From Pseudomonadota bacterium (GTDB lineage: Bacteria > Pseudomonadota > Gammaproteobacteria > Burkholderiales > Rhodocyclaceae): 36,587 nucleotides of DNA. Where the stretch lies: contig QQUN01000032.1 in assembly GCA_008501585.1 (NCBI GenBank), positions 1 to 36,587 on the forward strand, in the 5' to 3' direction. Every line of letters begins with the position of its first letter. The stretch's first letter is position 1. The notes under the pieces were generated by a model. That model did no database searches and had not been told where the DNA came from. It was given only the letters and a program-made list of their open reading frames with translations. Below, piece by piece: positions 15,054-23,193 of the stretch. The position numbers and the translations under genes were made by a program.

Positions 15054-16253
15054 ATGCACAGTGCTGCCCCCCCTGCCAACGAAGCCCACCGGTTGTGGGC
15101 GTTGCGCCAGTACGACATTCTCGACACCGAACGCGAGGCGCTGTTCGACGAGGTGACCTCGCTGGCGGCCTGCGTGTGCGAGGCGCCGATCGCACTGATC
15201 TCGCTGGTCGATGTGTCGCGCCAGTGGTTCAAGGCCTGCGTGGGCCTGGCGGCGAAAGAAACGGCGCGCAGCGTGTCGTTCTGTGCCCACGCCATCTTGC
15301 AGCCCGGTGTGTTCCTCGTGCCGGATACCCATGCCGACCCGCGCTTTGCCGACAATCCGCTGGTGACCGGGGCGCCGCATATCCGCTTTTACGCGGGCGC
15401 GCCCCTGTTCACGTCGGAAGGCTACGGCCTGGGCACCTTGTGTGTCATCGATACCGTGCCGCGCACCTTGACCGAGACGCAGCGCAAGGCGCTGCAGCTG
15501 ATGCGCAACCATGTGACCAAGCTGCTCGATGTCCGTCTCAAGACACGCGAGCTGGCCGAGCTGAACCAGGAGCTGGACGCCTACAGCTATGCGGTGTCGC
15601 ACGACTTGCGTGCGCCGGTGCGGGCGGTGGCCGGCTTCAGCCATCTGCTGCGCACCGAACACGGCCACCAGCTCGACCAGGATGGCAATGAGCTGGTCGC
15701 CGACATCGAGCATGCGGCCAAACGGATGGGGCGGCTCATCGACGATCTGCTCTACCTGTCGCGTGCGGTGCGCTCGCCGGTGTCGAAGGAATCGGTGGAC
15801 CTGTCGCAGCTGGCCGGCGAGGCGGCGGCCATGTGCCGGCGGATGTATCCGGAGTCGCTGCTGAGCGTGACCATCGCGCCCGGCATGCGGGTGCAGGGCG
15901 ATCCGCGCCTGATCCGGCTGGCGCTGGACAACCTGATCGGCAATGCCGCGAAGTTCTCGGCGCATGCGGATGCGCCGGCGATCGAGGTCGGCTGCGAGGT
16001 GGTCGATGAGGAGACGCGCTTCGTCGTGCGCGACAATGGCGTCGGCTTCGACATGGCCTACGCGGCCAAGCTCTTCGAGCCCTTCTCGCGCCTGCATTCG
16101 AGCGACGAGTACCCCGGCACCGGCATCGGCCTGACGACCGTCAAGCGGGTGATCGAGCGCCATGGCGGCCGCGTCTGGGCCGAGGCGGCGGTCAATCAGG
16201 GGGCGAGCTTCTACTTCACGCTGCTGCCCGATCCGGCGCCCGAGGGCGCGTAG
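15054..16253 (+). CDS. GAF-domain sensor histidine kinase
   Basis: A 399-residue, apparently soluble kinase with no signal peptide or membrane span. An N-terminal GAF domain (about residues 25-160, with AxxISLVDxxRQWFKACVGL, SFCAHAI and the GxPLFTxxGxxLGTLCVID strand typical of GAF in light/redox sensor kinases) precedes a HisKA domain with phospho-acceptor His183 (YAVSHDLRAPV). The HATPase domain has N (DNLIGNAAKFS), G1 (DNGVGFD) and G2 (GTGIGLTTVKRV) boxes. The start is set by GGAGG eight bases upstream. C-terminally it resembles bacteriophytochrome-type kinases (RLHSSDEYPGTGIGL) but has no phytochrome domain or chromophore Cys motif. No cognate regulator is adjacent on the same strand; it converges on a kinase/regulator operon 12 bases away. 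Confidence 0.88.
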   Translation: MHSAAPPANEAHRLWALRQYDILDTEREALFDEVTSLAACVCEAPIALISLVDVSRQWFKACVGLAAKETARSVSFCAHAILQPGVFLVPDTHADPRFADNPLVTGAPHIRFYAGAPLFTSEGYGLGTLCVIDTVPRTLTETQRKALQLMRNHVTKLLDVRLKTRELAELNQELDAYSYAVSHDLRAPVRAVAGFSHLLRTEHGHQLDQDGNELVADIEHAAKRMGRLIDDLLYLSRAVRSPVSKESVDLSQLAGEAAAMCRRMYPESLLSVTIAPGMRVQGDPRLIRLALDNLIGNAAKFSAHADAPAIEVGCEVVDEETRFVVRDNGVGFDMAYAAKLFEPFSRLHSSDEYPGTGIGLTTVKRVIERHGGRVWAEAAVNQGASFYFTLLPDPAPEGA

Positions 16254-16265
16254 CGGCGCAGCGGT

Positions 16266-18053
16266 TCAGGCCGCGGGTGGTGTGTCGGGCGCTTGCTGGC
16301 GGATCGGCAGGGTGATGCGGAAGGTGGTGCCTTGCCCCGGCGTCGAGTCGATGTCGATCTGGCCGCGATGCTGCTGGATGATCCCGTAGGAAAGTGACAG
16401 CCCAAGGCCGGTGCCCTTGCCGACCGGCTTGGTGGTGAAGAAGGGTTCGAAGATGCGCGCCCGTACGTCCTCGGTCATGCCGCAGCCGGTGTCGCTGATG
16501 CTGATCTGCACATGCTCGGGGTCGGGCTGGGCGGTGGTGATGGTGATCGTGCCCGGCGCGGTGATGGCGTGGGCGGCGTTGACCAGCAGGTTCATGAACA
16601 CCTGGTTGAGTTGCGAGGGGTGGCACTCGATGCTGGGCAGCTCGGTGAAGTTGCGCACCACCTCGGCCTTGTACTTGATCTCGTTGTTCACCACATTCAG
16701 CGTGCTTTCGATGCCGTTGACCAGGTTGGCCCAGACCCACTCCTGCGCCTGGTCGGCATGCGAGAAATCCTTCAGGTCGGCGACGATCTTGCGCACCCGC
16801 GAGGCGCCTTCTTCGCTCTCGCGCAGCAGCGCGGGCAGGTCTTCCTTGAGGAAGTCGAAGTCCACGGCCTGCTTGAGCTGGCGGACCGCCAGCAGGGCCG
16901 GGTCGTTGGCCGGGCGGTCGCCTTCGAGCGCTTCGAAGGCGTCGAAGAGCCGGTAGATGTCGCCCAGATAGCCCCGCAGGCTGGTGATGTTCGACAGCAC
17001 ATAGCCGATCGGGTTGTTGATCTCGTGGGCCACGCCGGCCGCGAGCTGGCCGATGGAGGCGAGGCGCTCGGATTGCACCAGCTGCTCTTGCGCGTCGTGC
17101 AGCTGGCAGTTCAGTTCGGTCAGCTCGGCATAGCGCTTGAGCAGCTCCAGCTCGGCCTGCTCGCGCTGGGCGATGTCGGTGGCCAGCTGCTCGGTGCGGG
17201 CGGCCACCTTGGCTTCGAGCGTGGCCTCGACCTGCTTGCGCTCGGTGATGTCCTGCACGGTCTCGATGACGGCGATGATCTTGCCGCCGGCGTCGCGCAG
17301 CGGTGCGGCGAGGAAGTAGATCCAGCGCGCGGCGCCGCCGAGGTTGGGGTAGAAGCCTTCGGCCTCGATGGCATCCGGGGTGTGGGCGGGGCGCCGCCAG
17401 CGGTCGCCGTAGTAGTGGTTCAGCGCCTCGTCGCCGGCTTCGTCAAGGATGAGGTCGGCCATCAGCGGGCGGGGTTCGTCGAAGAACGAAGCCCAGTGCT
17501 GGCGGGTGCCCACCAGTTGCTGTGCCGGGATGCCGGAGATGCGTTCGCAGGCGCGGTTCCAGTGGGTGACGTGATGATGGCGGTCGATGATGAAGGTGGC
17601 GATCGGCAGGTCGCGGATGATCTGGTCGAACAGCGAGCGGATGCTGCTGCCCAGGCTGTGGCGGCGCGGGCGGTCGGTGACGTCGATGAAGACATGCAGC
17701 ACGAGCGGGCCGTCGGCATCGTCCAGGCGCTGGGCGCGGACCTCGAAGCGTCGCGGGCAGCCGTCGGCGGGGGTGTGGTCGATCTCGATCGGCGCGGCGG
17801 CGTCGCCCGCCAGGCAGGCCTCGCCTTGCCGGCGCAGGCAGGCCGCGCCTGCGGAATCGACGATCTCGTGAAACACGCGCGTGCGCAACAGGTCGGCGGG
17901 GCAGTCGAGCTGGGCGGCCAGCGTGTCGTCGGCCCACAAGACGGTGTCGCCGCGATGGGCCAGCGTGCCGGTGCCCGCGACCGCCAGGGCCTGCCGGCAC
18001 AGTCGCTCGATGGCCAGCCCCGGCGGCCGTTCAGCTGTCGTGTTCGAGGACAT
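16266..18053 (-). CDS. PAS-domain sensor histidine kinase
   Basis: A 595-residue soluble kinase. Two PAS-like modules are visible: a degenerate one at about residues 20-125 and a better one at about 145-270 (LPIATFIIDRHHHVTHWNRACERISG ... VIETVQDITERKQVEA). A coiled coil (about 275-330) leads to HisKA with His343 (AAGVAHEINNPIGY) and a HATPase domain (NQVFMNLLVNAAHAI, DTGCGM, GTGLGLSLSYGI). This H-box/N-box style is of the NtrB/PAS class whose partners usually have REC domains. Its start overlaps the end of the HDOD gene by 23 bases. It is the last gene of a four-gene overlapping operon that also encodes two REC proteins, its likely targets. Confidence 0.9.
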   Translation of the reverse strand: MSSNTTAERPPGLAIERLCRQALAVAGTGTLAHRGDTVLWADDTLAAQLDCPADLLRTRVFHEIVDSAGAACLRRQGEACLAGDAAAPIEIDHTPADGCPRRFEVRAQRLDDADGPLVLHVFIDVTDRPRRHSLGSSIRSLFDQIIRDLPIATFIIDRHHHVTHWNRACERISGIPAQQLVGTRQHWASFFDEPRPLMADLILDEAGDEALNHYYGDRWRRPAHTPDAIEAEGFYPNLGGAARWIYFLAAPLRDAGGKIIAVIETVQDITERKQVEATLEAKVAARTEQLATDIAQREQAELELLKRYAELTELNCQLHDAQEQLVQSERLASIGQLAAGVAHEINNPIGYVLSNITSLRGYLGDIYRLFDAFEALEGDRPANDPALLAVRQLKQAVDFDFLKEDLPALLRESEEGASRVRKIVADLKDFSHADQAQEWVWANLVNGIESTLNVVNNEIKYKAEVVRNFTELPSIECHPSQLNQVFMNLLVNAAHAITAPGTITITTAQPDPEHVQISISDTGCGMTEDVRARIFEPFFTTKPVGKGTGLGLSLSYGIIQQHRGQIDIDSTPGQGTTFRITLPIRQQAPDTPPAA

Positions 18054-18858
18054 GGGCGAGCGCGTCGGCGTCGGCCAGGGCGGCGCTCATGCGCGCCGTA
18101 TCGGGGAGCGGGTGCTCACCCAGCGCCTGCGTGATCCAGGGCGTGAGTGCGCTCAGCGCCGCGTCGTCCACCGGGTCGAGCCGGGTATGCGCGAGGTGGT
18201 CGGCGAGGGCGACGATGGCGCTCAGTGGCGACAGCTGCGCCGGGGGATGGTGGTGTCGGCCCACCGCCTCGCACAGGCTGTCCGGAAAGTTCCAGCGGGC
18301 GAGCAGAACCTGCCCCACCTCGGCATGGTCGGCGCCGATCAGCTCGCGCTCGCGGCTCACGTCGCTGCGTTCGCGCCAGTTGATGTCGGCAGCGGCCGGC
18401 ACGGGGGCCTGCGCGGCGACGACCTTGCCGACATCGTGCAGGATGCCGGCCGTGAAGGCTTCCTCGCCCGGATAGTCGATGCTCTCGGCGAGCAGCCGCG
18501 ACAGCATGGCGCAGCGGGTGCTGTGAAGCAGGAGCGTGCCCATGGAGCTGCGCAGCGCGGGCGGCAGCTGCATCAGCTGCGCCGAGCCGACGGCGAGCAC
18601 GAGCATGCGCACGGCGCGAAAACCCAGGATGGCGATGGCCTCGTGCACCGAGGTGACGCGCTTGCTCAGCCCGTAGAAGGGCGAGTTGGCCACTTGCAGG
18701 GTGCGCACGCTGAGCGCCAGCTCGGCGGCGACAGTGTCGGCAATGCGGCGTGCATCGACATCGGGCCGGGCGAACAAGGCGAGCAGTTCGGTCATCACCC
18801 GGGGCGGTGGCGGGAGTTGCCCGGCGGTGTCGACGATCTCCTGGGCAGTCAGCGGCAT
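18031..18858 (-). CDS. HDOD domain signalling protein
   Basis: A 275-residue cytosolic protein made almost wholly of an HDOD domain, a non-catalytic relative of the HD superfamily. Signature segments are LPPPPRVMTELLALF, ALSVRTLQVANSPFYGLSKRVTSVHEAIAILGFRAVRMLVL (the NSxxxG...SxxxAIxxLG motif), TAGILHDVGKVV (HD retained here) and HHHPPAQ. The start ATG at 18858 has GAGGGAGG nearby; the frame opens earlier but in a non-family sequence. HDOD proteins act as adaptors or modulators in two-component and c-di-GMP pathways, fitting its place between REC proteins and a kinase. The visible HD and HHH motifs leave open residual metal binding. Confidence 0.9.
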   Translation of the reverse strand: MPLTAQEIVDTAGQLPPPPRVMTELLALFARPDVDARRIADTVAAELALSVRTLQVANSPFYGLSKRVTSVHEAIAILGFRAVRMLVLAVGSAQLMQLPPALRSSMGTLLLHSTRCAMLSRLLAESIDYPGEEAFTAGILHDVGKVVAAQAPVPAAADINWRERSDVSRERELIGADHAEVGQVLLARWNFPDSLCEAVGRHHHPPAQLSPLSAIVALADHLAHTRLDPVDDAALSALTPWITQALGEHPLPDTARMSAALADADALAHVLEHDS

Positions 18859-18862
18859 GGGG

Positions 18863-19660
18863 TCAGCCTCCCTCGGTGGTCCGGAAGGTGTCGGCCGTGA
18901 ACAGGGCCAGCAGATGGCCGCGGCTGGTCGATTGCCGGCCCAGCGGGGCGCGGGTGATGTAAAGCCGGGTGTCGGCGACGACGGTCTGCGGCGCATTGCC
19001 CAGCAGATCGGCGGGCAGCGTGGCGTCGGCGCGTTGTCCGAGGCCGATCGGGTAGCCCGGCAACTGGGCGATGGCGGTGTCGTTGCAGAAGGCGATCAGG
19101 CCTTCGGCATCGATCCCGATCACGCCGACCGGCAGGGCATCGAGCACTTCGTGAAACACGCTGAGCGCCTCCGAGCGGATCTGCACCTGGTCCGAACGCT
19201 CTGCCAGCAGGACTTGCAGCTGCGCGTTCTTGGCCTGGAGCTCTTCCGTCAGGCGGCGGTTCTCGTTGGCCATGTGGCGCCGCTCGAAGGCCTCGGCAAT
19301 GTTGGCCTTGAGGTGGGCGTCGTCCCACGGCTTGCACAAGAACTTGTAGATGGCACCGTCATTGATCGCCGAGGTGACCGCCTGCAGTTCAGTGTAGCCG
19401 GACAACACGATACGTACACAGTCGGGCTGGATGTCCTTGGCGGCGCGCAGGAAGTCCACCCCGGCCATGCCCGGCATGCGCTGGTCGGAGATGACGACGT
19501 CGACGGCGTCCTTTTTCAGGATCTCGATACCTTCGGCGCCGCTGTTGGCGGTGAAGATGCGGTAGCCCTCGCTGCGCAGCAGGCGGCGCAGTGCCGACAG
19601 GATGTTCTGCTCGTCATCGACCAGCAGCAGCGTGGGTTGGTGGGTGTCGGTGCCGCTCAT
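18863..19660 (-). CDS. Response regulator, REC-coiled coil-PAS, no DNA-binding domain
   Basis: A 265-residue protein. The REC domain (about residues 9-130) has the acidic pair D15/D16, phospho-acceptor D59 (VVISDQRMPGM), conserved Ser (VLSGY) and Lys (LCKPW). A coiled coil (about 135-170, NRRLTEELQAKNAQLQVLL) then joins a PAS-like domain (about 175-265, FHEVLDALPVGVIGIDAEGLIAF). There is no DNA-binding, GGDEF or HD output, so it is a single-domain-style relay. The start ATG overlaps the preceding stop (ATGA). It ends four bases before the HDOD gene. Its REC is close to that of the HD-GYP protein next door (VDDEQNILSAL versus VDDEPNILSAL), suggesting duplication and perhaps one shared kinase. 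Confidence 0.88.
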   Translation of the reverse strand: MSGTDTHQPTLLLVDDEQNILSALRRLLRSEGYRIFTANSGAEGIEILKKDAVDVVISDQRMPGMAGVDFLRAAKDIQPDCVRIVLSGYTELQAVTSAINDGAIYKFLCKPWDDAHLKANIAEAFERRHMANENRRLTEELQAKNAQLQVLLAERSDQVQIRSEALSVFHEVLDALPVGVIGIDAEGLIAFCNDTAIAQLPGYPIGLGQRADATLPADLLGNAPQTVVADTRLYITRAPLGRQSTSRGHLLALFTADTFRTTEGG

Positions 19661-20982
19661 GCGCCGCTCCCGCGCGCTGGCGCTTCGATCTGTACCGTGA
19701 TGTGTCGTCCGCTGGAGGTCTCGAGCCGGCGCAGCTGCACGATGGTGTCTTCGTCGCAGACATGGCCCTTGGGCAGCAGCAGGTAGCCGTCGGGGTGCAG
19801 CAGGTCGAGGACCAGGCGCATGCCCTGCTTGAGCATGCCGGGGCGCAGGGCAATGCCCGGCGTGGCCTTGCCGCCGGCTTCGGAGATCATGCGCACGAAG
19901 GCGTTGGCCAGTTCGGGGTTGTAGCGCTTGCCGGCATTCTGGCTGATATAGACCAGCGCCTCGCGCGAGGGCAGGGCGCGGGCGGTGAGCTGGCCCTGCA
20001 TCAGTCCGTCGTAGTCGTTGGCGATGGCCAGGATCTGTGCGCCGAGCGGAATGGCGAGCCCGACCAGGCCGTCCGGAAAGCCGCTGCCGTCCCACATTTC
20101 GTGATGGTGGCGCACCAGTTTGCAGACCGCCTTGAGCTGGCTGACCGCGGTCAGCGCGGCCTCGCCGCGCTCGGCGTGGCGGATGTAGATGCTGCGCTCT
20201 TCCGGCTTGAAGGTGTTGTAGGGCTTGGCGAGCAGTTCGTCGGACAGTCCGATCTTGCCGATGTCATGGAGCAGGCCGGCGAGCATCACGTTCTGGGTGG
20301 CCGTCTCGTCGAGCCCGGCCACCTTGGCCAGCGCACGGGCGTGCTGCGCCACCCGCCGGCTGTGGCCGGCCATGTGGCCGCTGCGCATCTCGACCAGGTC
20401 GCTGAACACGCGCACGGTGGTGAGGAAGTTCTGCTTGAGCGACTCGTTCGCTTCCTTGATCTTGCCGATGGCGGTCTGCAGGTCGCGGGTACGCGCCTGG
20501 ACGCGGGATTCGAGCTCCGCGTTCATGTTCTTGAGCTGGGCGTTCTGTTCGGTGGTGAGCGCGTGCAGGCGCGCCACCTCCGCTTGAAGGCGGCCGCGCT
20601 CGACGGCGTCCTTGACCGTGCTGAGGATCTCCTGATCCTGCCAGGGCTTGTTCAGGTAGCGGGAGATGCCGCCGTCGTTGACCGCTGAAACGGTCGAGTC
20701 CATGTCGGCGAAACCGGTCAGCAGGATGCGTTCGACCTGCGGATGGCGCTCGCGCACGGCCTTGAGGAAGGCGGCACCGTCCATCTGTGGCATGCGCATG
20801 TCGGAGACCACCACATCGACGGCTTCGCTGGCCAGCAAGGTCAGGCCGTCCTGGCCGCTCGGTGCGGTCAGCACGCGGAGGCCGGTGGGGCGGAACAGGC
20901 GTTTGAGCGCGCTCAGGATGTTGGGCTCGTCGTCGACGAAGAGCACCGTGCCGGCGCTGGCAGGGGTGTCAGGCTGTGTCAT
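19657..20982 (-). CDS. HD-GYP response regulator (RpfG-type c-di-GMP phosphodiesterase)
   Basis: A 441-residue response regulator with REC at about residues 11-130 (acidic pair D17/D18, acceptor D61, KPW), a coiled-coil linker (about 130-185) and an HD-GYP domain (about 190-360). The catalytic metal pair is present (LLHDIGKIG, H239/D240) and the hallmark reads HHHEMWDGSGFPDGL, so the GYP triplet is GFP, a frequent functional variant. A C-terminal extension of about 80 residues (GIALRPGMLKQGMRLVLDLLHPDGYLLLPKG) follows, resembling a small beta-rich domain. It should hydrolyse c-di-GMP when phosphorylated. First gene of the four-gene operon; its promoter would lie in 20983-21228, which otherwise shows nothing recognisable. 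Confidence 0.93.
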   Translation of the reverse strand: MTQPDTPASAGTVLFVDDEPNILSALKRLFRPTGLRVLTAPSGQDGLTLLASEAVDVVVSDMRMPQMDGAAFLKAVRERHPQVERILLTGFADMDSTVSAVNDGGISRYLNKPWQDQEILSTVKDAVERGRLQAEVARLHALTTEQNAQLKNMNAELESRVQARTRDLQTAIGKIKEANESLKQNFLTTVRVFSDLVEMRSGHMAGHSRRVAQHARALAKVAGLDETATQNVMLAGLLHDIGKIGLSDELLAKPYNTFKPEERSIYIRHAERGEAALTAVSQLKAVCKLVRHHHEMWDGSGFPDGLVGLAIPLGAQILAIANDYDGLMQGQLTARALPSREALVYISQNAGKRYNPELANAFVRMISEAGGKATPGIALRPGMLKQGMRLVLDLLHPDGYLLLPKGHVCDEDTIVQLRRLETSSGRHITVQIEAPARGSGA

Positions 20983-21228
20983 GTCCAGTCGTCCGGGAAA
21001 GACGTATGTACTGGCTTACGGATGCGTGTCGCGAAACTTGAGTCGACGCCCCCGCCCCGGCCGGCCGGGCACCCTGGCCTGACCGACCGTGTGACGCCAT
21101 CGGCTGCGCGCGCCGATGGCCGCGTGGCTCACGCGCTCACGCCGCGCCTATCGCCTTGATATGGTGCGCTGTTTGCCAAGCGAGCGCCTGGCGCGCGGCC
21201 CGGCGCGCAAGGCGGTCTTCGACCGTGC

Positions 21229-23055
21229 TCAGGCCCCGGCCGCCGGGGGGCGGGCGGGGCTATCTTCCGCCGGGGGGGCGGTGTCGTCGGGGCGCGCGTC
21301 GCCCAGTTCCTGCTCGAGGATCAGCACCAGCTCCTCGCTGGCTTCCTTGGCGCTCTGGATGAGTTGGTGCTCATCGTGGTAGAGCGCCTGTTCGCGCTTG
21401 AGCATGTCCATGTCGTGGGCCGCAAAGCGGTCGATGATCTGCTGCGACTTGTCGGGTGCCTTGCCGAGGACTTCGAAGATCATCCGTGCCATGTCGAGGC
21501 TGGAGCGGAAGGTTTCGCGCATCATCAGCTCGACGCCGAGATCCATCAGCCGGTAGGCATGGAAGCGGTTGCGCGCGCGCGCCACCACCGTGACATGCGG
21601 GAAATGCTTGCGCACCATCTCGGCGCAGCGCAGCGAGGTCTCGATGTCGTCGATGGCCAGCACGAAGACCTTGGCTTCATCCACCCGCGCCGCGTGCAGC
21701 ACGTCCAGGTGCGCCGCGTTGCCGTAGTAGGCCTGGATGCCGAAGCGCTTGATGGTCTGGACTTCTTCGTGGTCGATGTCCAGCGCGGTGAACGGCACGT
21801 TGCGCGCCAGCAGGATGCGGCCGACGATCTGTCCGACCCGGCCGAAGCCCGCCATCACCACCGGGTTGGGCAGGTCGGGCAAGGTGTCGGCCTCCGGCTC
21901 GGCGACCGGTTCGGCGGCGGCCTCGCGGGCGTTGAGCCGGTCGGCGAGAATGAACAGCAGCGGTGCGGTGGCCATCGACAGCGCGACCGACAGGTTCAGC
22001 TGCGCGACCACCTCGGGCGCCAGCAACTGGTTGGCCTGGGCGACCCCGAAGAGCACGAAGGCAAACTCGCCGCACTGCGCCAGCGCCAGCGCCTGCATGC
22101 GCGACACCTGCCGGCTGCCGCGCGCCAGGCGGCGCAGGCCGTACATGCCGCCGCCCTTGACCAGCACCAGCGCAAGCGTCAGCCCGAGCACATTGAGCGG
22201 ATGCTCGACGATCATGCCCAGATTGATGGTCATGCCCACGGCGATGAAGAAGAAGCCCATCAGCAGGCCCTGGAACGGGGCGATGGCCGCCTCCAGCTCG
22301 TGGCGGAAGTCCGAGTCCGACAGCAGCACGCCGGCCACGAAGGCGCCCAGCGACATCGACAGGCCGCCCACCTGCAGCAGCAGCGCCAGGCCCAGGGCGG
22401 TGGCCAGCGCCGCGGCGGTGAACATCTCGCGGCTGTTGATGCGTGTGACATGGCGGAAGATGGCGTCGAGCACCGGCCGGCCGATCAGCACCACCACGGC
22501 CAGGAAGCCGAGCCCGACCAGCGGCGAGACGTCGCCCTCGGCACGAGCCGCGCCGAGCAGCGGCAGCAGCGCCAGCAGGGGGATCACCATCAGGTCCTGG
22601 AACAGCAGGATGGCGAAGGTCTCGCGCCCGTAGCGGCTGTGCAGCTCATGGCGTTCGCCCAGGGTGGGCAGGACGAAGGCGGTGGACGACAGCGCCAGGG
22701 TCAGGCCGATCATGATGGCGATCGGCCAGTCGAAGCCCAGTAGATAGGCGCCACCGATGAGCAGCGCGCCAACGCCGAAGAACTGCAGGCTGCCGAGGCC
22801 GAACACCGGTTTGCGCAAGGCCCACAGGCGCGAGGGCTGGAGTTCGAGGCCGATGATGAACAGCAGCAGCACCACGCCCAGTTCCGCGGTGTGGAGCAGG
22901 TTTTCGCCATCGTGCACCACGCCGAAGCCCGAGGGGCCGATCAGCACGCCGGCGGCCAGGTAGCCGAGCACGGTGCCCAGACCGGCGCGCTTGAACACCG
23001 GCACCAGCAGGACGGCGACGGCCAGCAGGGCGGCAAAGGTGGCGACAGATTGCAT
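21229..23055 (-). CDS. Monovalent cation:proton antiporter-2 family (KefB/KefC-like)
   Basis: A 608-residue inner-membrane antiporter. About 12-13 TM helices (residues 1-380) form the Na+/H+ exchanger fold, with GLELQPSRLW, GFDWPIAIMIGLTLALSSTAFVLPTL and FVAGVLLSDSDFRHELEAAIAPFQGLLMGFFFIAVGM, strongly Kef-like. A cytosolic TrkA-N/RCK domain (about 415-530) starts with the NAD-binding VVMAGFGRVGQIVGRILL and includes FGIQAYYGNAAHLDVL. The acidic tail is family-variable. ATG at 23055 has AGGAG upstream; a longer start to 23160 would add a non-hydrophobic leader. Likely a K+/H+ system gated by nucleotide or glutathione; no kefF/G ancillary gene is adjacent. Confidence 0.9.
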   Translation of the reverse strand: MQSVATFAALLAVAVLLVPVFKRAGLGTVLGYLAAGVLIGPSGFGVVHDGENLLHTAELGVVLLLFIIGLELQPSRLWALRKPVFGLGSLQFFGVGALLIGGAYLLGFDWPIAIMIGLTLALSSTAFVLPTLGERHELHSRYGRETFAILLFQDLMVIPLLALLPLLGAARAEGDVSPLVGLGFLAVVVLIGRPVLDAIFRHVTRINSREMFTAAALATALGLALLLQVGGLSMSLGAFVAGVLLSDSDFRHELEAAIAPFQGLLMGFFFIAVGMTINLGMIVEHPLNVLGLTLALVLVKGGGMYGLRRLARGSRQVSRMQALALAQCGEFAFVLFGVAQANQLLAPEVVAQLNLSVALSMATAPLLFILADRLNAREAAAEPVAEPEADTLPDLPNPVVMAGFGRVGQIVGRILLARNVPFTALDIDHEEVQTIKRFGIQAYYGNAAHLDVLHAARVDEAKVFVLAIDDIETSLRCAEMVRKHFPHVTVVARARNRFHAYRLMDLGVELMMRETFRSSLDMARMIFEVLGKAPDKSQQIIDRFAAHDMDMLKREQALYHDEHQLIQSAKEASEELVLILEQELGDARPDDTAPPAEDSPARPPAAGA

Positions 23056-23193
23056 GGGGACTCCTCGCTCGCCGCCCTTTGATTCTGCGAAGGCGCAAGG
23101 GCGGTCTGGATGCTTCGCGATGTCGGTGCGAGGCCGGCCGACGCGCGTGCCGGGCGGCACCCGCGTGGCCTAGTTATACCATTGCGCCCGGGT

